A stretch of DNA of 64,000 bases from Novosphingobium sp. KA1. GTDB lineage: Bacteria > Pseudomonadota > Alphaproteobacteria > Sphingomonadales > Sphingomonadaceae. Location: the NCBI RefSeq assembly GCF_017309955.1, contig NZ_CP021247.1, positions 1,761,001 through 1,825,000 of the forward strand, read 5' to 3'. A program made the position numbers and the translations under genes. Of the stretch, positions 16,327 through 29,956 are shown piece by piece; position 1 is the stretch's first letter; every line of letters starts with the position of its first letter. A model generated the notes under the pieces. It worked only from the letters and a program-made list of their open reading frames with translations, searched no databases and was not told the origin of the DNA.

Positions 16327-18216
16327 TCACTCCTGCCCGGCAACGATCCGCTCGATCCCGGCGGCGGTCGAGGGGTGGTAGGTGGGCTTTGCCTCGGCGA
16401 AGAAGTCCCGCGCCTTGGGCTGGCCCCAGTCGCCTTGCTTCATCAGCCCGCGATAGAGCGGATAGACCAGCAGCCCGCGGCCGATGCGCGAGAGATAGCC
16501 GCGCAGGTACGGCACTGCCGGATCGTAGTGGTTGGCGATGGCCAGCTCGAACCAGGCCGACTGGATATAGGCATTGCCCGAAGCCGAGAGCCCCAGCGTC
16601 TCGTCCAGTTCCTTCAGGCGGGCGGGCGTCTGCCGGCGGTCGATGCCGTTGAGGAAACGCAGCCATTCCTGCGTGGTCCAGCCGGTCGGCTGCACGGCGC
16701 TGGCGGGGCCGCCGGCGTTGAAGGCGGCGAGCCTGGTATCGACCTTGGCCAGCGTCGCGCTGTGGACGCGCACGGCGTTGTCCGGCAGCCCCGCGCCGTA
16801 GGCCCAGCGGTCGAGCTGGAGCTTGAGTTCGAGTTCCGGCTGGCCCTTGAGCAGCCGTTCGCGCAAGTCGGCCAGGAAACCGGCGGTGGTCTGCGGCTGG
16901 AAGGCGTGACGGTCGAAGTAGGAGGTGAGATAGGCATCCCACTTGTCGCGGCCGACGGTATATTCGATCATGCGCAGGAAGTTGGACCCCTTGGTGTAGT
17001 CCACCTCACCCGCGCCCGGCTCGCCGTTGAGGCGCGTCGCGGCGCCGGTCTGGCCGCCGGCCGCGGCGATCTCGCGGCGCATCACATCCCAGTCGAGATC
17101 GGCATAGGTCGCGGCCTGCTCCTTGCCGTAGAGCGATTCCATGATGCGGTTCTCGAAGTAGGTGGTGAAACCCTCGTTCAGCCACGAATCCGACCAGGTG
17201 GCATTGGTGACGAGGTTGCCCGACCACGAATGCGCCAGTTCATGCGCGACGACATCGGTGTTCGAGCGGTCGCCCGTGACGATGGTCGGCGTCAGGAAGG
17301 TCAGCATCGGGTTTTCCATGCCGCCGTAAGGGAAGGCGGGCGGCAGCACGAGCATGTCGTAGCGGCCCCAGCGATAGGGGCCGTAGAGCTTGCTGGCGGC
17401 GTCGATCATCTTTTCGACATCGACGAATTCCCTCGCCGCCTTGTCCAGCATCGGTGCCTCGGTCCAGACGCCCGAGCGCGGGCCGAGCGGCTTGAACTTG
17501 AGGTCGCCCACCGCAAACGCGATCAGGTAGGGCGGGACCGGCTTGTCCATGCGGAAGCGGAAGCTCCGGCGGCCGTCGGGCAGGGTCTCACCCTTGTCGC
17601 CCGAAAGCTTCTCGGCGCTCATCACCGCGACCATGTCGCCCGGCACGCGCAGGGTGGCTTCCCAGGTCTGGCGGATGCCGGGGCTGTCCTGCGTGGGCAC
17701 CCACGAACGGTTGAGGATCGCCTGCCCCTGGCTGAACAGGAAGGGCTTCTTCTTGCCGAAGGTCATTTCCGGCGGCAGCCACTGCAGCGCGGTGGCGCCG
17801 GGCTTCGAGCGGTAGGTGATCGTGATCCGGGTCGCGCCCGCAAGCGTGACGGTGAGCGCCGAGCCGATGTCGGCGTTGGCGCTATCCTTGGCGCCGACCG
17901 TCCACTTCAGCGCCTTGCCCGAAGCATCGGTGACGGCCGAGATGTCCATGTCGTTGACGTCGAGCACCACCTGCGTGGCCCCCGGGGCTGCGAGAATGTC
18001 CAGCACCGCAGAGCCGGACAGCGTCTTGCTGGCGAAATCGACGTCGAGGTCGAGCGCCACGTGGGTGACGCGGGCGACTTGCGGCTCGGCGTGGGTCCAG
18101 ACGTCCCGGGCATCGGGCGTGGTCAGGATCGGTGCGGGAATGGTCTGCGCCGTGGCAAGCGAGAGGGTGAGCGAAGCGGAGCCGGCAAGCAGCGCGGCGG
18201 CAAGGATAATGCGCAT
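16327..18216 (-). CDS. M1-family aminopeptidase, leukotriene-A4-hydrolase-like, secreted
   Basis: 629 aa with an N-terminal signal peptide (MRIILAAALLAGSASLTLSL..). Zinc site HELAH at about 325-329 with the third ligand Glu in LNEGFTTYFENRI, 18 residues on; the peptide-binding GGMEN motif is present (PYGGMENPMLTF). A C-terminal alpha-helical domain of the leukotriene A4 hydrolase type (DETLGLSASGNAYIQSAWFELAIANHYDPAVPYLRGYLSRIGR, here shortened in meaning to an armadillo-like helical repeat) completes the usual length. Likely periplasmic aminopeptidase for peptide utilisation. First gene of a two-gene minus-strand operon with the small metallopeptidase gene. Confidence 0.92.
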   Translation of the reverse strand: MRIILAAALLAGSASLTLSLATAQTIPAPILTTPDARDVWTHAEPQVARVTHVALDLDVDFASKTLSGSAVLDILAAPGATQVVLDVNDMDISAVTDASGKALKWTVGAKDSANADIGSALTVTLAGATRITITYRSKPGATALQWLPPEMTFGKKKPFLFSQGQAILNRSWVPTQDSPGIRQTWEATLRVPGDMVAVMSAEKLSGDKGETLPDGRRSFRFRMDKPVPPYLIAFAVGDLKFKPLGPRSGVWTEAPMLDKAAREFVDVEKMIDAASKLYGPYRWGRYDMLVLPPAFPYGGMENPMLTFLTPTIVTGDRSNTDVVAHELAHSWSGNLVTNATWSDSWLNEGFTTYFENRIMESLYGKEQAATYADLDWDVMRREIAAAGGQTGAATRLNGEPGAGEVDYTKGSNFLRMIEYTVGRDKWDAYLTSYFDRHAFQPQTTAGFLADLRERLLKGQPELELKLQLDRWAYGAGLPDNAVRVHSATLAKVDTRLAAFNAGGPASAVQPTGWTTQEWLRFLNGIDRRQTPARLKELDETLGLSASGNAYIQSAWFELAIANHYDPAVPYLRGYLSRIGRGLLVYPLYRGLMKQGDWGQPKARDFFAEAKPTYHPSTAAGIERIVAGQE

Positions 18217-18298
18217 GGGCGCGGTTTATGGCCGCGCCCGTGCCGCCATGCAAGTTGGCATGCGGGCTGGCATATCGGCTGGCATGAGGGGGGCGGAC

Positions 18299-18456
18299 TA
18301 GGTCGTAAACGCATAAACGGCACCATCGAGGCGCTCAAATGGCCCAGCGCTGCGTCGGGAAGTCTTGAAATATCGACATATTCCAGCGCCTTCCCTCCTG
18401 CCGCCGAGCCATTTTGCCTCAAACCTCGATGGTGCCGTTTATGCGTTTACGACCTA
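18299..18456 (-). repeat. Palindromic element 2, anchored at a stop codon
   Basis: 158 bp. Arms 18299-18331 and 18424-18456 are 33 nt and perfectly complementary. Read on the minus strand, it starts with TAGG and holds CGAGG, GGTTTGA, CAAAATG, GGAATATGTC and ATATTTCAAG at the same places as element 1. The arms differ from those of element 1 at about 14 of 33 positions, and each change is matched on the opposite arm. The initial TAG is the stop codon of the TPR gene, so the orientation relative to the upstream gene is the same as in element 1. It lies between that gene and the M1 peptidase gene. Confidence 0.85.
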
Positions 18457-19965
18457 AAGCGTGGCGGGGAGCACGTCGAACTTGCGCGTGCCGCCGGCGC
18501 GCGCGATCGCCGCCTGCACGTCCGCGCGGGCGCGCAGGGCGGTGAGGCCGGGGTCGAACAGGCCGGGGGGAACGCCCGTGGGAAGCGGGCGATACTCGCT
18601 CAGCTGGCCGAGGGCATCGACCTGCCGGTCGGGATCGCCGAGCCGGGCGATCATCGAGGCGGCGGCATCGTCGAACCGGCCCATGCACATCTGCATGTCG
18701 GTAAGCGCCTCGGGGTGATCCTCGGGGTGGGCCTGGGCATAGGCGAGGTCGGTGGCTGCCAGATCGTCGAGCGCCAGCGCCTGCGCGGCGCAGGCATGGG
18801 CGAGGCGCATTTCCATCACCCCGTAAGGACTGGCGCCTGCCCCTGCCTGCTGCGCGAAGGGGGCAAGCAGCGCCAGCGCCTCCCGGGGATGGCCGAAGCG
18901 GACGTGGAGGTAGGCCAGGTTGATCGTCTGGCTGACATTGGGACGGCCTTTCTCGCCGCCGGCGATGGCGGTGCGGTAGGCCTCCACCGCCTCGCCATAG
19001 CGACCGAGCTGCTCGTAGGTCCGCGCAAGCCCGTCCCACCACCAGTTGAGGCGTTCGTCCCGGTCGGAAAACTGCTTGGCAAGCACGCCGTCGGGCCGCG
19101 CCGCCTGCAATGTGGCGAGCGCCTTGTCGGCCTGGCCGAGCACGCGCTGCGTGGCGGCGAGGTCGATCGGCAGGGCAAGGCGGCCGGGGCGGGCGATGCT
19201 GCGCTGTTCGAGGTCGGCGGCCTGCCGCTCGTAGGCGGCGCGCAAGTCGAAGTCGGCGGGCAGGTAGCTGCGCAAGTGCGGATCGAGACTGGCTTGCCGC
19301 AGCAGGTCCGCCTCGCGGATCGCGGCGACTTGGGCCGCTGCGTTTTCCTTGTCGCCTTCCTTGGCGAGCAGCCGGGCCAGCGGCAGGCGCAGCCTGGAGA
19401 AGCCGGCATCGTTGATCGCGGGCGGGAATGCGGGGTCGGTGGCAAGCACCAGCAGGCGGCGATAGGCCGGATCGTCCTGTCGGGCGTCCAGCCGGTTGAC
19501 CAGCGCAAAGATCCAGTCGTCGGGAATCGAGCCGAAGGCGCTGGGGGCCTGCTTCTGGATCATTTCCAGCGTGGCGACGGCATCGCTGTCCCGCTTGCTG
19601 TCGAGTTCGACCGCATAGCGCAGCCGCCAGGCGATGTCGGCGGCGCCGGGCAGCGCGGTGAGCATGCGGGCATGGCCGAGCGCGGCGTCGAGCTTGTTCG
19701 CCTGGCCTTCGCAGATCGTCGCCGAGAGCAGGATCGGGCCTTGCAGCAAGGGTTCCAGCGTGCCGAAATCCTTGCGTGCGACCAGCGGCGAGATGATCTT
19801 GAGGACGCCGTTGCAGTCATTGCCGTTCATCGAGGATTGCAGGCGCGGCATCGCCTTGGCGGCGGCGCGGGAAATGTCCTGGCGGGCCTCGGCCTGGGCC
19901 GGGAGGCCCGCGGATGCGAGGGCGAGCGCAGCAGCGAGTGCCCGGCCGGGCTTGGCATTGATCAT
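18454..19965 (-). CDS. Exported tetratricopeptide-repeat protein of unknown function
   Basis: 503 aa. It starts with a signal peptide (MINAKPGRALAAALALASAGLPAQA) followed by helical repeats rich in Ala and Leu. TPR-like units are visible in the C-terminal half, for example LARTYEQLGRYGEAVEAYRTA and INLAYLHVRFGHPREALALL. No catalytic motif was recognised. TPR proteins act as protein-interaction scaffolds, and this one is expected in the periplasm. It appears to be a single gene whose TAG stop codon is the first three bases of palindromic element 2. It precedes the M1 peptidase operon on the same strand, but a functional link is only positional. Confidence 0.78.
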   Translation of the reverse strand: MINAKPGRALAAALALASAGLPAQAEARQDISRAAAKAMPRLQSSMNGNDCNGVLKIISPLVARKDFGTLEPLLQGPILLSATICEGQANKLDAALGHARMLTALPGAADIAWRLRYAVELDSKRDSDAVATLEMIQKQAPSAFGSIPDDWIFALVNRLDARQDDPAYRRLLVLATDPAFPPAINDAGFSRLRLPLARLLAKEGDKENAAAQVAAIREADLLRQASLDPHLRSYLPADFDLRAAYERQAADLEQRSIARPGRLALPIDLAATQRVLGQADKALATLQAARPDGVLAKQFSDRDERLNWWWDGLARTYEQLGRYGEAVEAYRTAIAGGEKGRPNVSQTINLAYLHVRFGHPREALALLAPFAQQAGAGASPYGVMEMRLAHACAAQALALDDLAATDLAYAQAHPEDHPEALTDMQMCMGRFDDAAASMIARLGDPDRQVDALGQLSEYRPLPTGVPPGLFDPGLTALRARADVQAAIARAGGTRKFDVLPATL

Positions 19966-20218
19966 CGTAATCCCCTTGTCGGGCCGACATGCTAGGGAGG
20001 GATCGGCGGCCTGTCAGCCCACCCCGTCATGAAAAGCGCGGTTATTCCCGCCGTTACGCCACTATAGATGGATCTTTGCGGTTCGGTCCGCAGCGGCCAG
20101 AGCGCAAGCCACCGGCCACCGGCGCGGCGCACGGTTCCAGCGGTAACGGGGGCGGGGCATGCTGGCCTGTGTGCCGGGCGATCGGTGCCGGGCGATCGGC
20201 GTCGGGCGCCAGGCCGTT

Positions 20219-20249
20219 CCCCCTCCTGCACCGGTCCGGCAAGAGGGGG
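20219..20249 (-). terminator. Candidate terminator hairpin after gyrB
   Basis: Seven-base G/C arms (CCCCCTC at 20219-20225 and GAGGGGG at 20243-20249) around an internally paired loop, 10-40 bp downstream of the gyrB stop. There is no clear T tract, so efficiency is doubtful. The rest of the 293-bp gap 19966-20258 holds a direct repeat of GTGCCGGGCGATCG (20171-20184 and 20185-20198) and no gene that I can support. Confidence 0.4.
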
Positions 20250-20258
20250 AGGCTGTGC

Positions 20259-24893
<4,635 letters not shown>

Positions 24894-25008
24894 TTCAGAC
24901 CAATCCGAACGCCGTCGATTTCACGCTATAGCCCTCCATAAAACGTTGAAATATCTAAATAAATTGTCCGACATCTATCGCCGTCTATCGCGGAGCAAGC
25001 CTCGGGAT

Positions 25009-25168
25009 TGACGGTATAGCTGACGGTATGTCGGCTCTTGTTTCATCGTCAGATTGCATATACCGTCACGGCTAAGAGAGCTTGTGACGGTATTTTTTTC
25101 GGCATTACGCCATTGAAATTAAAAGGAAATTTTCCGTTCAGGGAGACTGGTTTTGGCCTGACGGTATA
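25009..25168. promoter_or_regulatory. Cluster of TGACGGTAT sites before the integrase
   Basis: Five copies of TGACGGTAT(A) in 160 bp: direct at 25009, 25021, 25085 and 25159, inverted at 25059-25068. Such clustered short repeats next to an att site and upstream of a tyrosine integrase are expected for integrase arm-type sites or excisionase/autorepressor binding. The gap 24894-25212 contains no gene that I can support. Confidence 0.65.
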
Positions 25169-25212
25169 ATTGGTGGCTCTCTAGCGTTTTTTGAACGATT
25201 TCGGAGGATCAA

Positions 25213-26469
25213 ATGCTGACTGACGCCGCCATCAAAGCACTGAAACCAAAGGACAAATTATACAAGGTCGCCGACCGTGACGGTATGTACGTCGCGGTGC
25301 AGCCCTCCGGGGCGATCGTGTTCCGTTACGACTACCGCATGAACGGTCGCCGGGAGACATTGACGCTTGGTCGATACGGCTCGGCCGACCTGTCTCTGGC
25401 GCGTGCGCGGGAGAAGCTGATCGACGCGCAGCGCGCCATTCTCGAAGGGCGGTCGCCTGCGCAGGAAAAGCAGCGGGAGAAGCGCCGGATCAAGGAGGCC
25501 AAGAGCTTCGGCGAGTTTGGCGAGCGCTGGCTGCAAGAGCACCGGATGGCGGAAAGCACCCGTGCTATGCGCCGCTCTATCTATGAGCGGGACATCCTTC
25601 CGACTTTTCGGAATCGGCTGCTGACGGAAATCAGCTCCGAGGATTTGCGGGCGATGTGTGCGAAGGTGAAAGCCCGAGGCGCGCCCGCAACGGCGGTCCA
25701 TGTCCGGGACATCGTGAAGCTGGTTTACGCCTTCGCGATCCTGCACGGGGAGAAGGTGCCGAATCCCGCCGAGGAAGTCGGGCCGGCCTCGATCGCCACC
25801 TTCGTTCCCAAGGACCGCTCACTATCGCCCGCTGAAATCCGCGTCATGCTCAGCCAACTTGAGCATGTGGCGACCCTGCCGACCATCCGGCTCGGACTGA
25901 AGCTGTTCCTCATCACCATGGTTCGCAAGAGCGAGCTGCAGGACGCGACTTGGGATGAAGTGGATTTCGAGAATGCGGTGTGGTCGATCCCGAAGGAGCG
26001 GATGAAGCGCTCCAAGGCCCACAATGTCTATCTGCCGGAGCAGGCGATCGACATCCTCGTTGCGCTCAAGACCTGCGCCGGCAACTCCAGATACCTGTTG
26101 CCGTCGCGCTATGACGCGGACGCGCCGATGTCGCGGGCGACGTTCAACCGCGTGACCTATGCAGTCGTCGAGCAGGCCAAAAAGGCGGGACTGCCGCTGG
26201 ACCCGTTCACCGTCCACGATCTCCGCCGGACGGGCTCGACGCTGCTCAATGAGCTGGGTTTCAACAGCGACTGGATCGAAAAATGCCTCGCGCATGAGGA
26301 CGGCCGGTCATCGCGCGGCATCTACAACAAGGCGGAATATGAGCACCAGCGCCGCCACATGATGCAGGAATGGGCCAATCTCATCGACGCCTGGGTCGCA
26401 GGCCAGAAATACGCTCCGACGCTCTATCCAGCGTCCATGGACCTTCTGGTTCCCGAGCCTAGCCTTTGA
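25213..26469 (+). CDS. int: P4-type tyrosine integrase of the ICE
   Basis: 418 aa. Strong ribosome site GGAGG 5 nt before the ATG. The N-terminal DUF4102 domain (LTDAAIKALKPKDKLYKVADRDGMYVAV, here only its leading part is quoted as LTDAAIKALKP) is followed by the SAM-like core-binding domain and the catalytic domain. Catalytic residues: Arg in MVRKSELQDATWDEV, HDLRRTGST (His-x-x-Arg) and a Tyr in the GIYNKAEY end segment; the second His in LAHEDG. It integrates and excises the element at guaA. It overlaps the AlpA-like gene tail-to-tail by 11 bp. Confidence 0.93.
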   Translation: MLTDAAIKALKPKDKLYKVADRDGMYVAVQPSGAIVFRYDYRMNGRRETLTLGRYGSADLSLARAREKLIDAQRAILEGRSPAQEKQREKRRIKEAKSFGEFGERWLQEHRMAESTRAMRRSIYERDILPTFRNRLLTEISSEDLRAMCAKVKARGAPATAVHVRDIVKLVYAFAILHGEKVPNPAEEVGPASIATFVPKDRSLSPAEIRVMLSQLEHVATLPTIRLGLKLFLITMVRKSELQDATWDEVDFENAVWSIPKERMKRSKAHNVYLPEQAIDILVALKTCAGNSRYLLPSRYDADAPMSRATFNRVTYAVVEQAKKAGLPLDPFTVHDLRRTGSTLLNELGFNSDWIEKCLAHEDGRSSRGIYNKAEYEHQRRHMMQEWANLIDAWVAGQKYAPTLYPASMDLLVPEPSL

Positions 26470-26728
26470 CGGGCCGGGCTTTCCTCAGATTGACGTCAGG
26501 CGACGGCGCTCGCTTGATGCCTTTTGCTCTGGAGGCTTGGCGGCGCTGCTCAAGCCAAGCCTCCACTTCGCCGAGATCCCACACCACTGTTCGGGCGGTC
26601 AGATAGAAGCGCTGGGGAAACTCGCCGCGCTGCTCCATGTCATAGATGGTCGTGTCGGCAAGTGGGACGATCTCGCGGAGCTGATGCCGGCGAATGGTGC
26701 GTTTGGTCGGTGAAGGCGAATGGCTCAT
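26459..26728 (-). CDS. AlpA-family HTH regulator
   Basis: About 89 aa. The start at 26728 has GAGG 6 nt upstream; an earlier start at 26740 is possible. Winged-helix/MerR-like pattern of AlpA: RRHQLREIVPLADTTIYDMEQRGEFPQRFYL followed by VVWDLGEVEAWLEQR (only these segments are diagnostic). AlpA proteins activate integrase or excision genes in P4-like islands. Being tail-to-tail with the integrase and just upstream of the trb genes, it is a candidate directionality or excision factor. Basic C-terminal tail of Lys/Arg/Pro. Confidence 0.8.
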   Translation of the reverse strand: MSHSPSPTKRTIRRHQLREIVPLADTTIYDMEQRGEFPQRFYLTARTVVWDLGEVEAWLEQRRQASRAKGIKRAPSPDVNLRKARPVKG

Positions 26729-26743
26729 CTTTGACCTCACTTC

Positions 26744-26974
26744 TTATGATTGAGCTTGCCGGGCACGCTGGACTTTTGCGAAACCCCGATCGGTGGCGAT
26801 GAAGCGTTCCAGCATGGGGACGATCAGGCGGACGGGATCGGTCGGCTGTTGCCCCGCCTCGCGGCCGAGGATTTCGGCATAGGCGGTCAGGTCGCGGTGC
26901 AAGCTGGCGGGCAGTTCCAGCGTGACCTTGACGGGTTTTTCGTCGGCGATCGGGCCGAGCTTCAGCTTGGTCAT
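26744..26974 (-). CDS. DUF2274 protein
   Basis: 76 aa. Sequence of the DUF2274 family: KLGPIADEKPVKVTLELP, LHRDLTAYAEILGREAGQ, DPVRLIVPMLERFIATDRGF. These small proteins are almost always encoded directly after trbI in trb-type ICEs. The first strand followed by helices resembles a ribbon-helix-helix DNA-binding fold, so a regulatory or relaxosome-related role is possible. The ATG overlaps the trbI stop codon by 4 bp. Function not established. Confidence 0.85.
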   Translation of the reverse strand: MTKLKLGPIADEKPVKVTLELPASLHRDLTAYAEILGREAGQQPTDPVRLIVPMLERFIATDRGFAKVQRARQAQS

Positions 26975-28227
26975 GGCGTTCCCCCATAGGGTTCGAGCAC
27001 AAGGTCGCGGGTGACGATGACGCGGACCGGGAAACCCGGCCGAATGGTCAGCGTCGGAGCGATCTGCAACTGGCGCTGGACGATTTGCTGGCCGGCCTGA
27101 TTGATGGTGTCGTGCGCCCCGTCGCGGATCGCCCGCACAAGACGGTCATTGTCGTCGGTGGCAAGTTCGGTGCCGATGCCGAGTAGCGTCGAAAGGGCCG
27201 CGGCCTTGGCGAGATCCCACCAGTGATAATCGACGCCATCCTCCAACCCGGCATAGCCTTGGGTATCGGCACCCGGCTGGCGCTCCAGCACGATCGAGCG
27301 ACCGTTCGGGAAGATCAGGCGGTTCCAGACGAGCAGGATGCGGCGCTGGCCGAAGCCGACGCCATTGTCATACTCGCCGATGACGCGCGTGCCTTGCGGG
27401 ATCAGCAGGATGCGCCCGGTCGGGCTGTCGTAGATGTTTTCCGTTACCTGCGCCGTAATCTGGCCGGGAAGATCGGAGCGGATGCCGGTGATGAGCGCGG
27501 CGGAAATCACCGCGCCGGCCTGAAGCACATTCGGCGAAACGGGCGCGGCAACGCGATCGGACGCGACGGTGCGTCGATCGGGTGTCTGGTTGAGGAAGGC
27601 GAGCTGGCGGTCCTGCGCCGAAGGGGTGGCAGGCTGTGGCGCAAGGCCGAGGCTGGCAAGGTTAGGCGCGGCTGCCGTGGTGTCGGCCGTCGCCGTCGCC
27701 GCTGGCGCAGCGGTGCGCGTCTCCGTCGAGGCGAAGAGGCGCGCGGTCCGCGCCGCCTCCAGTTCCTGCAAACGGCGCTGCTCCTCCGCACTGAGGCCGG
27801 GTTGCACGGCCGGATTGGCACCCGTGCCGGCGAGCGCCTGCGTAACGGGCTGTCCCCGGTTTTGCGCGTCAAGGATAGGTCGGCCGAGATCGCCGGGAAG
27901 CGGCGGGCCGAGCACCGGCCCGGTGTAGTCGCGCGGCAGGCTGTTGAGGCCGTCCGGCGTCGCCCGGTTGTCGGTCGAAAGCAGTTCCTCGTTCTGGCGG
28001 CTACCCTGGGAGGTCTGGAGCGCGTAGATCAACGCACCGCCGACACTGAGGCTGGCGACAAGACCAAGACCGGCGAGCACCTTGCGCGACAGGCGGGTGA
28101 CGCGCAGCGGCTCGGGGCGCAGGCGCATGGGTGCGACCGGCTCGCCGGTCAGCGGGCGGGCATCATCGAAAGGTTCCGGCGCCTCGGGCTTGCGCCCTTC
28201 TTCCTTTTCGGGATCGACCTCGCTCAC
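26971..28227 (-). CDS. trbI: Conjugal transfer protein TrbI (VirB10-like)
   Basis: 418 aa. VirB10-type protein spanning the inner membrane and reaching the outer-membrane core of the type IV secretion channel. Layout: acidic/Pro-rich cytoplasmic tail (1-45), one TM helix (VLAGLGLVASLSVGGALIYAL, about 50-70), a Pro/Ala/Gln-rich linker, then the conserved beta-barrel with AGAVISAALITGIRSDLPGQ, GTRVIGEYDNGVGFGQRRILLVW and the ending FPVRVIVTRDLVLEPY. It overlaps the genes on both sides by 4 bp (ATGA), showing one translationally coupled operon from trbB to DUF2274. Confidence 0.95.
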   Translation of the reverse strand: MSEVDPEKEEGRKPEAPEPFDDARPLTGEPVAPMRLRPEPLRVTRLSRKVLAGLGLVASLSVGGALIYALQTSQGSRQNEELLSTDNRATPDGLNSLPRDYTGPVLGPPLPGDLGRPILDAQNRGQPVTQALAGTGANPAVQPGLSAEEQRRLQELEAARTARLFASTETRTAAPAATATADTTAAAPNLASLGLAPQPATPSAQDRQLAFLNQTPDRRTVASDRVAAPVSPNVLQAGAVISAALITGIRSDLPGQITAQVTENIYDSPTGRILLIPQGTRVIGEYDNGVGFGQRRILLVWNRLIFPNGRSIVLERQPGADTQGYAGLEDGVDYHWWDLAKAAALSTLLGIGTELATDDNDRLVRAIRDGAHDTINQAGQQIVQRQLQIAPTLTIRPGFPVRVIVTRDLVLEPYGGTP

Positions 28228-29276
28228 GATGCGGGCCTCCCGTCGGTGCGCGAGATGCGGACCCGCTTCTGGTTGCGGTCGGCTCCGAAGCGCAGTTCGG
28301 CGGCAGCGAACAGCCGGTCCACGATCATGTATTTGCCGCGCACGCGATAGTTGACCAGTTCCGAGGTATTGCCCTCCGGCCCGACGACGAAGAGCGGCGG
28401 CATCTCGCCCTGGCCGATGCCACGCGGGAACTCGATGAAGACCTGCCTTCCGTCATCGAAGGCGCGCAGCGGTCGCCACGGCGCCCGGTCGCCGGAAATC
28501 TCGTAGCGGAAATTGACGTTGGCGAGATCGACGCCGGAGGCGACGGGCTGCGCGGCTTGCGCGTCAGCGTTCTGGCGGCGGAGCGCAATGAGTTGGTCCT
28601 GCGGATACTGCCAGGACACCGACGCCATATAGGTGCGTTCGGTCGAGCGCAGTTCCATGTGGTAGGTGCGCAGGTTGGTGTTGATGACGAGATTGGTCAT
28701 CAAATCGGTGCGTGTCGGCTTGACGAGGATATGGACCTGACGGGTAGCGCCCGTGCCGCTTTCGGTATCCCCGATGATCCAGCGCACCGTGTCGCCAGCG
28801 GCGACCGGGCCGGAACCGACCAGCGTTTCGCCCGGCTGGAGCGCGATGTCGGTGATCTGCCCCACAGCGGTGTAGACCTGATAGAGCGCGCCTTGCGTGA
28901 AGGGATAGACCTGCATCGAATTGATGAAGCCGTCGCGGACGGGTTGCACGCGGGCCTGCGCGTTTGCCTGATTGACCCTGGCCGTGGGGTCGACCGGCTC
29001 CGGCGTGCGGCGCGTGGTCTCGACAGGTTTCATCTGGCCGGGCAACGGCAACGGGCGCGGCAGCTCGACCACCGTGACCGGCGCAGGCGGATCGACCGTC
29101 TGCACGGCGGGCGCGGCATCGTCATAGGCTATCTCGGGCGGCGGGGTCGTCGTGGCGCAGCCGGCGAGCGCCGTCGTGCAAATGAGGAGAACCGGCAAAG
29201 TGGATTTACGGAAAGCCGGAAAGACGGGATTGCGTGCCGCCGGATGTCCGGCGGTCGGATAAGACGGCCGGATCAT
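28224..29276 (-). CDS. trbG: Conjugal transfer protein TrbG (VirB9-like)
   Basis: About 350 aa from the ATG at 29276, which overlaps the trbF stop by 4 bp; a start inside trbF further upstream is unlikely. The N-terminus has a lipoprotein-type signal (STLPVLLICTTALAGC) with Cys after LAG. The Pro-rich segment is followed by the VirB9 domain: QVYPFTQGALYQVYTAVGQITDI, LQPGETL, TRTDLMTNLVINTNLRTYH (key parts only) and a C-terminal region that contacts TrbI and the VirB7-like lipoprotein. It forms part of the outer-membrane core complex. The lipobox means it may anchor itself in the outer membrane. Confidence 0.93.
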   Translation of the reverse strand: MIRPSYPTAGHPAARNPVFPAFRKSTLPVLLICTTALAGCATTTPPPEIAYDDAAPAVQTVDPPAPVTVVELPRPLPLPGQMKPVETTRRTPEPVDPTARVNQANAQARVQPVRDGFINSMQVYPFTQGALYQVYTAVGQITDIALQPGETLVGSGPVAAGDTVRWIIGDTESGTGATRQVHILVKPTRTDLMTNLVINTNLRTYHMELRSTERTYMASVSWQYPQDQLIALRRQNADAQAAQPVASGVDLANVNFRYEISGDRAPWRPLRAFDDGRQVFIEFPRGIGQGEMPPLFVVGPEGNTSELVNYRVRGKYMIVDRLFAAAELRFGADRNQKRVRISRTDGRPAS

Positions 29277-29956
29277 TGTCCAAGCTCCTTCGACCAGTTG
29301 ATGGCGTTGACGTAGATGCCGAGCGGATTGGCTCGGAGTTTTTCGGGGTCGCGCGGGGTCTGCACGACGACGGTGAGGATGGCGGACCAACGCTCGGTCG
29401 AGGCGAGCGAGCCGTCCTGATAGCGGCGCTCCGTCCAGGCCACTCGGAAGCTGTCGGGAGATGCGCGGATGACCGACGACACTTCCACCGCGATCTGCTG
29501 CTTGCCAACCTTGGTGAATGGGTCGTTGGCGCGGGCATAGTCGTTAAGCGCCAGAGCGCCGGCCTGCGTCGTGAACTCATAGGCGCGAAGCCAGTTCTGC
29601 CGCACGATGATGGCGTCCGCCGGGATCGCGCGGACCTGTTCGATGAACCGGGCCAGATGGAAAGCGATCTGTGGATCGGTCGGCCGGTAGTCAGCGACGG
29701 CGGGGGCGACGGCCTGTGCCTGGCCGAGCTTGTCGACCTGCACCACCCACGGCACGATCGATCCGCTGGTGGACTGCCAGACCAGCGCGGCGGACAGCCC
29801 CGCCGACAGGGCGAGCGAGCCGAAGGCCATGAAGCGCCAGTTCCGGGCCTGCACGCGGGCGGAACCGATGCGGTCGTCCCAGACCTGCGCCGCTCGTTGA
29901 TAGGGCGTCTCGGGCTGAGGGGATTTTCCGTAATGGGTGGCGGGTCTTTTGAACAT
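29273..29956 (-). CDS. trbF: Conjugal transfer protein TrbF (VirB8-like)
   Basis: 227 aa. Bitopic inner-membrane protein: an N-terminal cytoplasmic part with TPYQRAAQVWDDRIGS, one TM helix near 45-65 (ALSAGLSAALVWQS) and a periplasmic NTF2-like VirB8 domain (LARFIEQVRAIPADAIIVRQNWLRAYEF, WTERRYQDG). It nucleates assembly of the type IV secretion apparatus. Stop overlaps the trbG start (ATGA); start overlaps the trbL stop by 1 bp. Length is usual for TrbF. Confidence 0.94.
   Translation of the reverse strand: MFKRPATHYGKSPQPETPYQRAAQVWDDRIGSARVQARNWRFMAFGSLALSAGLSAALVWQSTSGSIVPWVVQVDKLGQAQAVAPAVADYRPTDPQIAFHLARFIEQVRAIPADAIIVRQNWLRAYEFTTQAGALALNDYARANDPFTKVGKQQIAVEVSSVIRASPDSFRVAWTERRYQDGSLASTERWSAILTVVVQTPRDPEKLRANPLGIYVNAINWSKELGQ

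Noticed and set aside
16162-19995. Very long plus-strand open frame (about 1,277 codons)
   Set aside because: Antisense to the M1 peptidase and TPR genes; composition is that of high-GC shadow frames, no known motif, and it ignores the palindromic element.
24894-25212. CRISPR-like array of the TGACGGTAT repeats
   Set aside because: Repeats are 9-10 bp, irregularly spaced and in both orientations; no cas genes.
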